The notes under the pieces are model-generated. The model was not told the DNA's origin and did no database searches. It was given only the letters and a program-made list of their open reading frames with translations. A stretch of DNA of 64,000 nt from Quercus robur (taxonomy: Eukaryota; Streptophyta; Magnoliopsida; Fagales; Fagaceae), in the NCBI RefSeq assembly GCF_932294415.1, contig NC_065536.1, forward strand, positions 58,641,854 through 58,705,853, written 5' to 3'. Shown piece after piece: positions 46,213 through 57,720 of the stretch. Each line of letters opens with the position of its first letter. Positions within the stretch are counted from its first letter, which is position 1. The translations under genes were made by a program, and so were the position numbers.

Positions 46213-49099
46213 AGAGCTAGACCTTTTGCTACCGCCACCGCTACTGCAGGAAGGAAGGGAACTGACACTGACACGTTTTATGCTGATGAAGACGAGTCGT
46301 GGGCATCCCTCGGGGTGTCCAATAAGCTTTCTCAGACTCTCTCTATAATGCCGGCATTCTGGTTCAGTCGTCCGTTGAATCATAGCATGAATGTCAATGT
46401 TTTCTTTTTGATTGTTTGCGGAGAAATGCAAGGCAAAGAGGGAAAAACAACTTTAGAATTGTGGGTTTTGTTTTTTGAGGGGAAAAGATGAAAACTTTGG
46501 CCAATGCTGTGCTTAATAAGTGAAAAATTCTATACTAGACTTTTTAAAGGCTTTGTTTTGGATCTCTCTTTGTAATTCTTAAATTCCATTTGGTTTTCAG
46601 TAGTTTAAATTGATTGATATAAATTTAACAGCACATAATGAGGTAAGGTTTTGAGATTTTGCTAAAGAAAAATACTTGATATTATGGATATGAAATGACA
46701 TTTTACACTAAATCATTTCAAATCAACACATTGATAAAGCTCAATCCCTTCACAAATTTCATCAATGAAGAAAATTCTATCATTTCATACTTTATTCAAG
46801 TCATTTAAAACTAAAGATTGAAATCCAAATCTTTGAGCGTTTATTGTTTATGAGTTTAGTGAGGGTTGTTATTAAGATATTTTTATTTGAAATATAGGCT
46901 GCTTGTGTACCAGCTATACTTTCGGGAAAGGATGTGGTTGAAGCTGCAGAGACCGGTAGTGGTAAAAAAAACAAGGATATTTGATTCCCCTGATCAATAT
47001 GTTCTGCTCTGCACATGATGATTCTGTAACTACTGTTTCTGATCAAGAATCAATCCAATCCCAAAGGATTTTTCTTCTTCTTTGCCCAAATGTGCTGCTT
47101 TGTGAGCGAGTGGTGCGGATGGTGAATGTCTTCGTGGCGATGATGGTAAACCGCTTCATACAGTTGCAGCTGTCTGTGATGGGCAGGTGCTTTATTTGCA
47201 AATTATTCTTGTGATAGATATGGGCTAATCAGCCTTTACATGCATAGTGTGTTTGGTATTTGGGTTCAGTTTTCTTTGGGGGTATGTCTGTAGACATTTT
47301 AAGATTTTTTGGTTCTCACAAATAAGAAACTTTGACAGCGGGGATGGCCGGTTAACGAGCCTTATATTCTTGTGTAGAAACCATCTGCTCTCCTGAATAA
47401 TATTGACCCAGATAAACACCGTTGTTTGGAGTTTATGCGTGGGGTAAAATATGTGGTATGCTTTTTGTGTAACTAACTATGCGTAATTATGTTGTTTATC
47501 TCAATAATCCCAAATCTGATTTGGCAGAATGATAACATAGGAGAGATCACATTATTTATAAGTAACATATCTATTTACTATAACTTGCAGGTGTTAGATG
47601 AGGCAGATATGCTTCTTTGTGGGGGCTCCCAGAATAAAGTTATCTGTCTATTAAACATGCTCCATTTTGATGAAAAGCTATTGTCTCAGTCAAAAGAATC
47701 TGTATCTGAGTTACCAGTGGAATTGGAGTTTGAACCTTCATCACACTTTACTTTAGAGGATAAGGAGGACCTACAAACTGACATCATATCAGAAGGGGAG
47801 GAAAATTCTGAGGATGTTCATGTTGATGACTTAGCAGAGGATGTCGAAGCTGGGTCTAATAAAACAAAAGGCCGGAGGAGAGTGAGAAAAAATTATGAGA
47901 GCAGTAAATGGTACATTTGCGTTGCAGCCACTCTTACAGTAAATGGAAAGAAAACTGCTGGGGCAGTGTTGAAACAGATGTTTACAGATGCCAATTGGGT
48001 CAGTGGAAACTACCTCCATTGTCACAACCAGGTGCCCCATCTATTTCTGGTTGCCTACTATTTCTCTAGTGATATTCTTTTCCCCTTGCTAGTAACACAT
48101 GGTGAAATATTAGGTTTACTGCTGGCTCAATGGAAAATTTTCGGTATCACAATGCAATGTGTGTGTGTGTGTGTATAAAAATTATGGTATGTATATTAAT
48201 TATAGTCTGTACTATTTAGGACTCTTCCTATAAAGAGTAAGTGTATGGTGGACTAATGACTTATCTTAACAACAATTGCTAAATGCCAGTTCAGTCACTT
48301 ACATTTAGCCCACTATAAGGCTGTTTACAACCATGCAAAAGAATTATATTATGGTGCCATAGCACATGAAATGACGAAATTATACACATGGTTGGAGATG
48401 TTTACTCCATGCACTGTGTTCATATATGTATGCGTATACGTCTACATCTATATTTCCATGGTGATCCTTTTGATTCACATTGTCGATGCCTAAAAGCTAT
48501 CAGTGGGCATGAGTTCGGATTATAAATTTTGGACCACTTCAGGGCCAGTAAATGACAATTTAATCCCTTGCTTGGTACATTGAAGTATTCTGTAGATGAG
48601 AATTATTAATTTTTCTGCGTAATAACTAATAACGAAATATTGGATAATAGAATTGAGAGGGATAGGCAGGGCATATATATGAAATTTGTGATTCATACCC
48701 ATCGCTCCTGAACTATGTGGGTCAAAATTATGATATCTTCCACTTTAGCAGATCCTTAGCCAATTCATTGGCAATTTGGCAAATGATTTAATAATAGCTT
48801 GATCGCATTGCCAATCATTAGTGTAGAATTTCAGGTGAGGCCTTGCATGTTTGTTAGGTGGAGCCCCATAGGTGTGCAGCCATTATCATGTGCTTAGCTC
48901 ATGGAAATTAGTGTCGATTAAGAATGGGAGGAGTCAGGAGGACGGAATTTAACCTCAAATAAAATGCAACTCCAGTGATTTATGTTGAGATATATCTTCT
49001 TACGTTCCAGTTCTAGCCAAATAGCTTGACCTTTTTATCTAGTAAAGACTTAGGGAACTCACGGTTTTCTTTTTATCTGGAGTTGACTCAACTTTCTTT

Positions 49100-49130
<31 letters not shown>

Positions 49131-49602
49131 GGGGGGAGTGGGGGGTGTACGCAACATAGCCCTGCCTTGAAGAGGCTTGCCGCCATAAAAAAGAAAAGAA
49201 AAAGGTATGCTGCTAAATAACCTCTTTGGTGTTATGATGCATGTGGAAATGCATAAGAGTTGGTGATTATTGATACAATTCCATTTCAGATTGAAGCAGA
49301 GGTGGATTGAAGTTACAACTGAGACTCAGGCGGATGAACTCATAAATGCTGTGAATCAAGTTTTTAAATCTAAAGCTACTGAATGCCGAACCATGGTGTT
49401 TGCAAATACTGTTGAGGCTGCAGAAGCAGTGGCAATATATTGTTGAAAGCTGGCATTCAATGTTACTGTTACCATCAGGATGTCTCCTTGGAGGAACGTT
49501 CCCAGAGCTCAACTGATCTCAAAGAGAAAGGTGGTATTCTTGTGTGCACTGATGCTGCTGCACGTGGTGTTGACATACCAAATGTCTCACATGTTATTTA
49601 GT
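46213..49602 (+). pseudogene. RH22-like plastid DEAD-box RNA helicase, broken
   Basis: ATP-dependent RNA helicase; RH22 acts in plastid ribosome/RNA maturation. Exons: 46213-46367 (SWASLGVSNKLS; a 13-bp deletion relative to the 12.5-kb copy removes part of the Q motif), 46898-47186 (ACVPAILSGKDVV, Walker A AAETGSGK then a frameshift in an A8 run; a second one-base loss near 47130), 47339-47455 (GWPVNEP; TAG at 47375-47377), 47591-48031 (VLDEADMLL with motif II DEAD; 147 intact codons including AATLTVNGKK, motif III), and 49290-49602 (RTMVFANTVEA, frameshift near 49436, then CTDAAARGVDIPNVSHVI and TAG). The transit peptide and final exon with motif VI (HRxGRTAR) are absent. It points away from POLL. 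At least five lesions. Confidence 0.88.
49101..49146. repeat. (GT)n followed by a G run of ~24
   Basis: TGTGTGTGTG then an uninterrupted run of more than 20 G and AGTGGGGGG, in the last intron of the helicase pseudogene. The G run could form a quadruplex or be an error-prone assembly spot. Confidence 0.9.
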
Positions 49603-50700
49603 TGCATCTCTTTTTATGAAATTAGCTATTCCTCCATCATGTATCTGGTTCGTTTTTCACAGGACTGAAAGCCCTGCTAATGCTAGTTTTTTTCTTCTTT
49701 TCCTGATAAGTGCTAATGCTAGGTTTCATAGCAGTTAGTAAATGAGAAAGTGCAAATGACAGACATCAAAAGAGCTTTTTAAATCATGAGAGTAAGCTCT
49801 AAGCACTTATTAAGCAACTATGTGTACTTTTACTGATTCTGATACATTAGAGTGGAAATTGATAAACATTAATTTTTTTAATGAGTGGTCACTAAACAAT
49901 TAGAGTCACTTTACCGACTCCATGCCATTAGAGTAAATCTAAATAGGAAAACAAAATTATATAATTGTAAAAAGGAAAAAGGAAAAATATTTGTACATTT
50001 ATATAAAAGTGGTAAAATACACCCAACTGTAGACTTCCTATTAGTTCAAGCAAGGTCAATATCAAAGTGACATTTGCTTTTTATATGAGTATTCGCATTA
50101 GGTCATGCAAAAATTTCTATCTATTATAGTATAAAAACCTTTTTTTTTTTTTACATACCTACTTTTCAAAGCATTTCACATTAAATTATCTATTTTACAT
50201 ACATTTCATTAAAAATATCAATCTTTTTCTTTTATTTTTTAAATTGTTTATTTTTCTTTACATACAATAATCACCATCTACTTTCTTCTTTCATGCTTGA
50301 GTAAAGAAAGAATAAACAACTAAATATAAAATGAATAGTATAAGTGTAAATTTACACAATTATTGTAGATGTGAGTCATTTTTAAGCAAAATTATATAAA
50401 TTTTACACATATTTCTATTATACACTAACTAATGTCAATGCTCTGATAAGTGAACCATAAGCCTGGGTTGATTCCCATATCCTCCATACCCTCTTGGCTA
50501 GATACGTGTGTTTTTTTAAGCCACATGTGCCTTTGATAAGATTTTTTTTTTTTCTTCGTATCTTTACTTAATAATAAAAAATAAATAAATAAACCTCAAC
50601 TTTCTAAAGAATTTGGACGAGGTTGAATAATATCTCATCCTATGCCAATCCAAACCCATGACCATTGTGAATAGCTTTTAGCTCCTGTCCAAACACCATT
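49603..50700. other. No gene recognised
   Basis: AT-rich flank between the helicase pseudogene and a Harbinger-like element. The expected last helicase exon was looked for and not found. Confidence 0.45.
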
Positions 50701-50701
50701 A

Positions 50702-51496
50702 GAGCATCCGTAGCAGATGTTGCAAATATTATGTCATTTTATCACACCAAATGTCTACTTTATTATTTTACCACATCATTTTACAACATCCCATTTATCA
50801 GATGTTTTATAATTCGATTCTATACATTAAAATAATATTTACACTCATCAACACAATCAATAGCCATCTGCCAACAACCAACAGCCACCACCACACAACC
50901 ACCACATCCTCCACAACCAAAAACACAACTCACAGCAAACCCAAGCAAGTCCAACCAAATTCCACAACAAACAACCATAACCCCAACCCAAACAACCCAT
51001 CAAATCCCAGCCAAATCCTTCACGACCCAAACAAATCCCAGCCAAACCCCAACCTAAACAAATCTAGCCAAATCTCTGCCACCCATCAACTGCCTCAACC
51101 AATCACCGACCCAAAACCCTAACCCAACCAACCCATCAACAAACAAACTCAACTAACCACCGGACCAAAACCCACAATGCTGCCGCAACCAACCTCAACC
51201 CACAATGCCGCCGACCCAAAACCTTGACCCACAACCCATAGCCTACCAACACCAAATCGGAAGCCCCACCACCACCACCACCTCAACCACAAACCCCGAC
51301 AGACCCACCGCGTCCACACCCTCACCCATACCCACTTCCAAACCCAAAACCTTCATAACCCAGACTGCAAACCCACCATCTTCATCGTCGTCATCGTCAT
51401 CGCTGACTCACACAACAGACCCACACCGACATCGCCGACCTATAGCCTAGCCCATCCGATCCCACCCACCTCCTTCGGAACCAAACTCATCAAACC

Positions 51497-51533
<37 letters not shown>

Positions 51534-51860
51534 ATTGCTAAAGAGAGATCGGAGTCAGCGTCGGCATGGGCATTGGCATGGGTGTGGAAGAGCAGTGAGG
51601 ATTGGGGTGAGAGAGAGAGGAGAGAATTGGGGTGAGAGAGGTGAGACTGACGAAGAGATGAGAGAGAAAGAGAAATAAACAAAGAATATAATTATACCAC
51701 ACTAGTTCCGTACCGTTGCAAATTTGCAATGGTACTGTTCAAATGTTGTAAAAATTTTGAGATTTAGCCCATCTGATATTTGGTATTTTTTGTGTTTGGT
51801 GTAGCAAATGTGCCAAATATTTGGCATTTGGCACGTTTGCCACACCTACTGTGGATGCTC
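50702..51860. mobile_element. PIF/Harbinger-like non-autonomous element
   Basis: The termini GAGCATCCGTAGCAG and (minus strand) GAGCATCCACAGTAGG have TTA on each side (50699-50701, 51861-51863). A GAGCATCC-type TIR with TTA target is a common plant Harbinger-type signature. The 1,159-bp interior has an ACC/CCA-rich block (50870-51480) that yields Pro/Thr/Asn-rich open frames, an A31 run near 51501-51531, and GA-rich sequence. No transposase. The interior may be filler or captured DNA. Confidence 0.82.
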
Positions 51861-52000
51861 TTAGGGAGGAGATCTGACTATAAATAAAATAATAATAATA
51901 ATAATTCAACAAGGCCTCCCTAGATTTTTTTTTTTTTTTTTTTGATAACCCCGTCTTGTTGATTGAGAGAGAAATGTGTGTGTGATGGTGGCAAGTAGCC

Positions 52001-53101
52001 ATGTCCTCGATGCGTTTGAGAATCAGAAGTGCCTGCCAATCTTTGCGTCTTCGTCAACTATGTACATCCACATCCAAATCCGATACCACCCACGACTTCC
52101 TAATTTCTACCTTCAACAGAGACACATTCCTACAACACTTGTTCTTCATCCCGATAATCCATCAAACACTCTCTTTGGGATCCAAACCCACCTCACTCCT
52201 CACACCCACACTCCCTTTCTCCCATCCCAAGGATCTCAACATTTCTCAGTATCTCAACCCCTTTTTTCTCCTTCACCCCAATGACTATCCCCATTCCAGT
52301 CACACCCCTATTCTCACCTATAACCCTTCCACCCAACAAACTCTAACTCTTCCCCTTGATCCTCATTCACTCATTCCTGAAATAGATACCACTACTTTGT
52401 CTGTTGATGCACATTTTGGCTTCGACCCTTTAACCAAAACCCACAAAGTGTTACGACTTAAATGGACAGTTGCTATTCCAGAACCATATCCTAGAGTTAC
52501 TCAAATGTTGTGCACAATTTTGACACTAGGCTGCAGTAGCAACGGTTCGTGGAGAATGGTAAAGATAAACCCTGAGCTGCCTTTTCATTCTATCAAGTAT
52601 ATGAGTGTTAGGAAGAGTGTGTGTATTAATGGTGTACTACATTGGCTACCACAATATGGGAATTCTATTGTGGCTTTTGATCTTAAAGACGAGAAATTTA
52701 GACTAATCCCACGTCCCCATGACTATAAAGCTCAAAACTTTATACTGCCACTTAATCGATTAATTGAACTTGGTGGATGCTTGGCTTTGGTAGCTGATAA
52801 ATACAAATATGGTAAACGCGATGATTCCATTTTGCAGTTGTGGCTACTAAAGGATTACCACAATCATGTATAGGTTAAGGTGAAATTTTGCATTCCATTT
52901 TATTGGGAGGATTGGCAACTTTCTATTGGGACTATTCCCTCTGGGGAGATAATACTTAAGGCGCTTAAGAATACCTGCTGGGTGATTTTCTATGATATGG
53001 AGGGACAAGGTTTCAAGGTGGTTGATATAACTGGCTTGCCTGAATGGGTTTATTCAAATTGTTCTGGAATTAACACAACCGTTTCTATTTATGAGGGCTA
53101 G
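52001..53101 (+). pseudogene. F-box-associated gene with a single in-frame stop
   Basis: The frame from ATG 52001 runs 290 codons to TAG 52871-52873 and continues in the same frame from 52874 to a stop at 53099-53101 (366 codons in all). FBA features: FGFDPLTKTHKVLRLKW, GSWRMVKINPEL, SVCINGVLHWLP, IVAFDLKDEKFRLIP, LQLWLLKDYHNHV, then after the stop VKVKFCIPF and KNTCWVIFYDM. In this family the position after HNHV is usually Trp, so TGG to TAG explains the stop. No F-box is visible at the N terminus; the first ~30 residues are basic and Ser-rich. It could be read-through, a truncated product or a young pseudogene. It resembles the broken gene at 10.2-11.2 kb. Confidence 0.72.
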
Positions 53102-54055
53102 TGAAGGTCTAGGAAATGGCCTTAAATTTGAGATTTGCATGAGAGCAGCAAAGGGTAGAGTATGATGGAGCATTCTATGTAAAAGGCTTGTTTGATATAA
53201 TGTGGTGTGTATTTATTGTGCTTTTCCTTAGCTATGTGGGGTGTATTTATTGTGTTTTTTCTTAGCTTTAAAGATGAGTTCTTCTTATGGTTTAGCAGAA
53301 CTTACTAACTAAATTAGCTACGTCTAGTTTCGCCATGGATAACAATGAGAATTGATGTTGTCAGTAGCATACAACAAGCATCGTAAAAAACTTTTAGTCC
53401 TAATATTGTTTTTTATTTTATTTTATTTTATTGACAAGTTACGCATCTAACCTTCATCTTCTTATTAGTAGAAATATCATTTGAGTTAGAGTTCATCAAC
53501 ATTATCAAAGACATGCACCACATAGAATCTTAATAAGTGCTTCTTGGTTTCACTATTGTAGTGGTTATCTTTCTTTCCTATAATAACAATTGTAGTGGTT
53601 ATCTTTATTTCCTATGTTGCACTTGAGAGAGTGAAGTGGCTATCATTTTTCTTTTTCTTATGTTAAGCATGAATTCAAGAATTTGGTCGGTGTAACTTGT
53701 GTTGAATTTGATATAGAAGAAGCCAATGGCTTTGACTAAATGGCGCATTTTCTACCTCACAAGTATGGGGTGGTGGGTAAGGGTTTAAATTCCCTCGGAT
53801 GGTGAGTATTACAAGAAGAAAGATGAATTCTCAATTGTGATTCTCTTCATGTGAAAGCAATGTCCTTAAAATTAGTTTTTAATGTTGTTCCCTAGTATAT
53901 TGCCTTAATGTATTAGATATTACTTAGAAGAGTTCTAAGTTTTAAATAAAATCGCTAGAAATTTGTGGACAAGAACAAACTAAGAATTTTCCATTATATT
54001 TTATTTGGTATAATTGAGTTTTATTGTGTTAATTTGAAATGCTTAATCAGTGGTG

Positions 54056-54095
<40 letters not shown>

Positions 54096-54852
54096 AATTG
54101 ACGAAAAATGCAATAAGGTTTTTAAATTGACACGAGATGAATTTGATTAGAAATTTACAATTATTTTTACATCTAAGAATTTCAGTGGAAGAATATATTT
54201 GATTGCAACTACAACAACGCATAGGCGAATGCCAAGTCAATGAACAAACTGAAAATGCAATATTTCTCTAGTGTGATGCTACTATTGTTCCCTAACCTCT
54301 AGTATTCAAAACCCCAAGACCAAAAGTGTTTTATTTTTTGGATGAATCAAGTAAATTTCATTGGAGTTCATTAGATTATATCTAAACTCATGTAGCTTCA
54401 ATAGATCAAGACATTGCATTGGAGGCATGCAGATAGGTTTGAAATTGACACTTAGTTAAAGAACTTGACAAGTTTGTGAGGGAGTAATTAGGTAGCATAT
54501 CTCGTTGCCTTTATTCATTAAGAATTTTTGGGTGGACAACATAAAACATAGCTTTTGTCCCTTGAGACTAAAGCCTTCTAATGTCATAGTCCACATTGCT
54601 GTCTCCAACTAATTTGACAGTAGAACAGAAACTCAGTTGTCTTACTTGCATTGCTGCTTTGATCTCCCATAAGCTCTTTAGCATACCTGCAAATTAAAAT
54701 CTACTAGAATATAGTTGTTCCTTGGCTTCCTTCAAACAAAGCCCAGTCTCTATTCCTTCTTACATATGGACTATTGCAATAATGATAATTGCATTCTCAT
54801 CAAATGGTACATAAGGTTGTTGTGCTGCATGTAACAAGATTCTCAAGTCCCA
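53102..54852. other. No gene recognised
   Basis: 3' flank of the FBA gene and intergenic DNA. A (TA)n microsatellite lies at about 54058-54092. No supported ORFs. Confidence 0.45.
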
Positions 54853-55778
54853 AACGGCCAAAATAGGCAACTAACAATAAATTTTCAACTATCTAGTTAG
54901 GATGCAATGTTTGCAAACTATATTTTTTACTAGCATCTCGAGTCTAAGAGACTCGATTTTGGCCTATAAATCGAGTCTCAAAGACTCGATTTCCATGGTC
55001 TGATGTGGTATCTTTTTCCACATGGTCCTAAAAATCAAGTCTCTAACACTCAATTTACAAACCAAAAAAATTTAAAAAAATTTGAAGTCTCAGAGTGAGA
55101 GAAAGAGTGACCCAAAACTTTCAAGCTCAAATACCCATCTTCAACCCAAACCCCAAATCTCAAAAACCCAGTCAATCTCAGTAGCCCATCTTCCGTCGAC
55201 AAAGTAGGGGCTTGCGCGGCCCCTAGGTCGCGCGACCTGGGGCTCGTAGACGGCCCCTAGGTCGCGCGGCCCCTGGGTCGCGCTGCCTGGGGCTCACGCG
55301 CTGACCCTGGGTTGCGCTGCCCCTGGGTCACGCATCTAGTGGTTGCGATGGTGGTGGCCTGGGCATTTGGTGGTTGCAGTGGTGTTTTTGTTTCTTGGAT
55401 TGAAGCATGAGAAAGAGAGAGCGGCCTTATTGGGTTTCTTTTCTTCTTTGGCTTCTTTCTTTTTTCTTTTCTTTTCTTTTTTTTTTTTCTGGCTCCTGAC
55501 TCTGATTTCTTTGTTTGTGTTGTTGTTCTGATTTCTTTGTTGTAGTTTATCTTCTTAGAAATCGAGTCTCTAAGACTCGATTTCCAGGTGGACGCCATGT
55601 GGAAAATGTGCCAACTTAGACACGATCAAAACATAAAAATCAACCCTCAAAGACTCGATTAATGGACCCTAAATCGAGTCTCTTAGACTCGAGATGCTAG
55701 TAAAAAATATAGTTTGCAAACATTGCCTCCTAACTAGATAGCTGAAAATTTATTGTTAGTTACCCATTTTAGCCGTCT
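54853..55778. mobile_element. Long-TIR element with repeated 25-bp palindrome
   Basis: About 112 bp at each end are near-identical inverted copies (AACTAACAATAAATTTTC..., TTTGCAAACTATATTTTTTA), with weaker pairing further in. Six imperfect copies of AAATCGAGTCT-n3-AGACTCGATTT occur at about 54937, 54968, 55032, 55559, 55637 and 55671. The centre has a GC-rich tandem of GGTCGCGC/CCCCTGGG motifs (55210-55340) and a CT-rich block. A target duplication was not resolved (possible CTCAA). The minus-strand Lys/Arg-rich frame (55257-55598) is low complexity. Long TIRs suggest a Mutator-like or foldback element. Confidence 0.8.
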
Positions 55779-55978
55779 CAAACTATTGTTTTATGGAACT
55801 TTGCTGTAGAAGACTTGTACTTAAAGTCAGTTTAGATACAAGCCAAACTGCCCTCGCTAAATTACAATGAAGCAATAAATGATTAATGTCTTTATTATTC
55901 TTATCGGACAACACATACTTTGTATGTACTTTATGCCTCTTTTGACGAATTTAATAAGTAGGAAGGGAAGGGCATTAT

Positions 55979-56548
55979 TATGGGTGGCAAAATTGGACAC
56001 GAACCACAAAACTGACACGACACGATACGAAATTAGCAAGTTATGGATCGAGATTTAATAGGTTCATGTCATATTCAAGTTGACATAACTGACCCGTTTA
56101 ATAAATGAGTTGGGTTAGTGTGTAATTCATAGAACCTGTTTGACCCGTCTAATTAAATGACATTTTATCAATATACCCTTTAAACTCTAGGTATATAAAC
56201 TTATTAGCTGTTATCGTTTATTTACTTTGACATATTATGATTGATAATTTGTGATATTGGGATATGCTTTAATTTTGAATGATTATTTATGATGCAATTA
56301 CTCTTTAGTTTTGAATTTTATATTAAAAATATTTATTTGTTTGTTTTTTCATAATTTTTTTTCTTCATTTTGATAAAATCTGATAAAGAGGTTGACACGA
56401 TTAACCCGTTTAATAAATGGGTCATATTAGGGTTAAGGAATCTTAACCCGTTTAATAAACATGCCGAATTGGTGTTAACCTATATAGTCGAATACTCATG
56501 AGTTGACTTGACATAAACCTGACTCGTGAACAAGAATTGCCACCCCTA
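55979..56548. mobile_element. hAT-like MITE
   Basis: The termini TATGGGTGGCAAAATT and (minus strand) TAGGGGTGGCAATT are flanked by a perfect 8-bp duplication GGCATTAT (55971-55978, 56549-56556). The interior has several ACCCGTTTAATAAA copies. 570 bp, no ORF. Confidence 0.9.
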
Positions 56549-56887
56549 GGCATTATGTCCTAATTTCCACAACTTGTGCTTTGTTAGCTTATATTTTGGT
56601 AGCTTATTTGTGTAAAGCCATTTTCCTAGGAGTCCTTGCAAATAAGCTACAAAAATCTAATTTAGAGCGTCATTTCCATGATAATTTCATTTTATCCCAT
56701 TTTCCTTTTTGTCCTTGCAAATTAGCTACAAAAGCCTAATCTATGGCATCATTTCCATGATAATATCACTCTATCATCAGACTAGAACACCAATTAGATT
56801 TTGGTGTAAGTGGGAGTTTGAACCCCAAATCTTTTATTTGACGACAAGAGATTTTACCGATTGAACTTATTGGAACCACACTCCTAC

Positions 56888-57122
56888 GGTAACATTAAAT
56901 CATTTGTTGTTGAGAATCAATCTATTGTGTGCAGTCTCTTGAAAACCCAACCATTCAACTCATTATGTTATCTTCTTATTGTAATGAGTTATTCACCTAT
57001 ATTAATTGAGTAAGAAATATGTTACATATACCTACATTTACCTACATTTACATGGTAGTTCTGTAATGTAATGTAGACGGACAAACTTAAATACATGAAT
57101 GAAGAATTGATATGACATCAAT
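56888..57122. repeat. Segment duplicated at 59434-59650
   Basis: Starts TAACATTAAATCATTTGTTG and ends near GAATTGATATGACAT. About 220 bp, same orientation, roughly 85% alike by eye to the later copy. A tRNA-like TTTGAACCCCAAATC segment adjoins this copy only (about 56795-56885). No gene in 56557-57640. Confidence 0.75.
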
Positions 57123-57640
57123 TATGGTGGAGCCAAGTAACAAGAGCAACTCATAGCCAGCCATAAACATGCCAGGATATCTACTCTTTATCATCAACAG
57201 TTTTATAGACACTAATCCCTTCTATCTTTGTTTAGCAGGAAAAACTACAAAAGAAGCAATTTATGTCATTAGAATGCAGTAGTCAGGTAAAGAATGACTT
57301 TAACTAGTGTGAGAATTTTAGGCCTGATGTGTTTCCTTGGTATGATCATAATATGTATTCTAAATAGCTTTATCTTGCAGTTCCAAAATGGGATGCATAT
57401 ACCCTTCAGAGTAGGTGCTGAACAATAGCTCCAACCATTATTGTGGATGCCTAATAATGAAAGTTGGCATATGATTTTTCCCAAGGACCCAAATTTGCTT
57501 CCCCATAGGTGAGTGTTCTCCTAAAAAGCAATACGATTGGTTCGGAAGTCAATAAACCCAAAGTTAAAGGATGTGGTAATTGAGTCAAGGAAGCCCAAAA
57601 GATTTAGCAAAAATCCATGAGAATGTAAGAATTAGGAAAT

Positions 57641-57720
57641 AATGAAATGGGTCAAGGATACCCAAATAATGAAATGGGCTGAGGATGCCCAAGGAATAAA
57701 ATGGGCCAGGGAAACCCAAG
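57641..57720. repeat. Three-copy 25-27-bp tandem repeat
   Basis: AATGAAATGGGYYRAGGAT plus RCCCAA occurs at 57641, 57668 and (diverged) 57693. The rest of 57723-59430 holds no gene I can support. Confidence 0.75.

Noticed and set aside
50751..51122. 123-codon Pro/Thr/Asn-rich ORF
   Set aside because: It lies wholly inside a Harbinger-like element in a simple ACC/CCA-rich block. Composition alone explains the open frame.
55257..55598. 113-codon Lys/Arg-rich minus-strand ORF
   Set aside because: It spans a CT-rich tract and a GC-rich tandem repeat within a TIR element. Low complexity, no domain.
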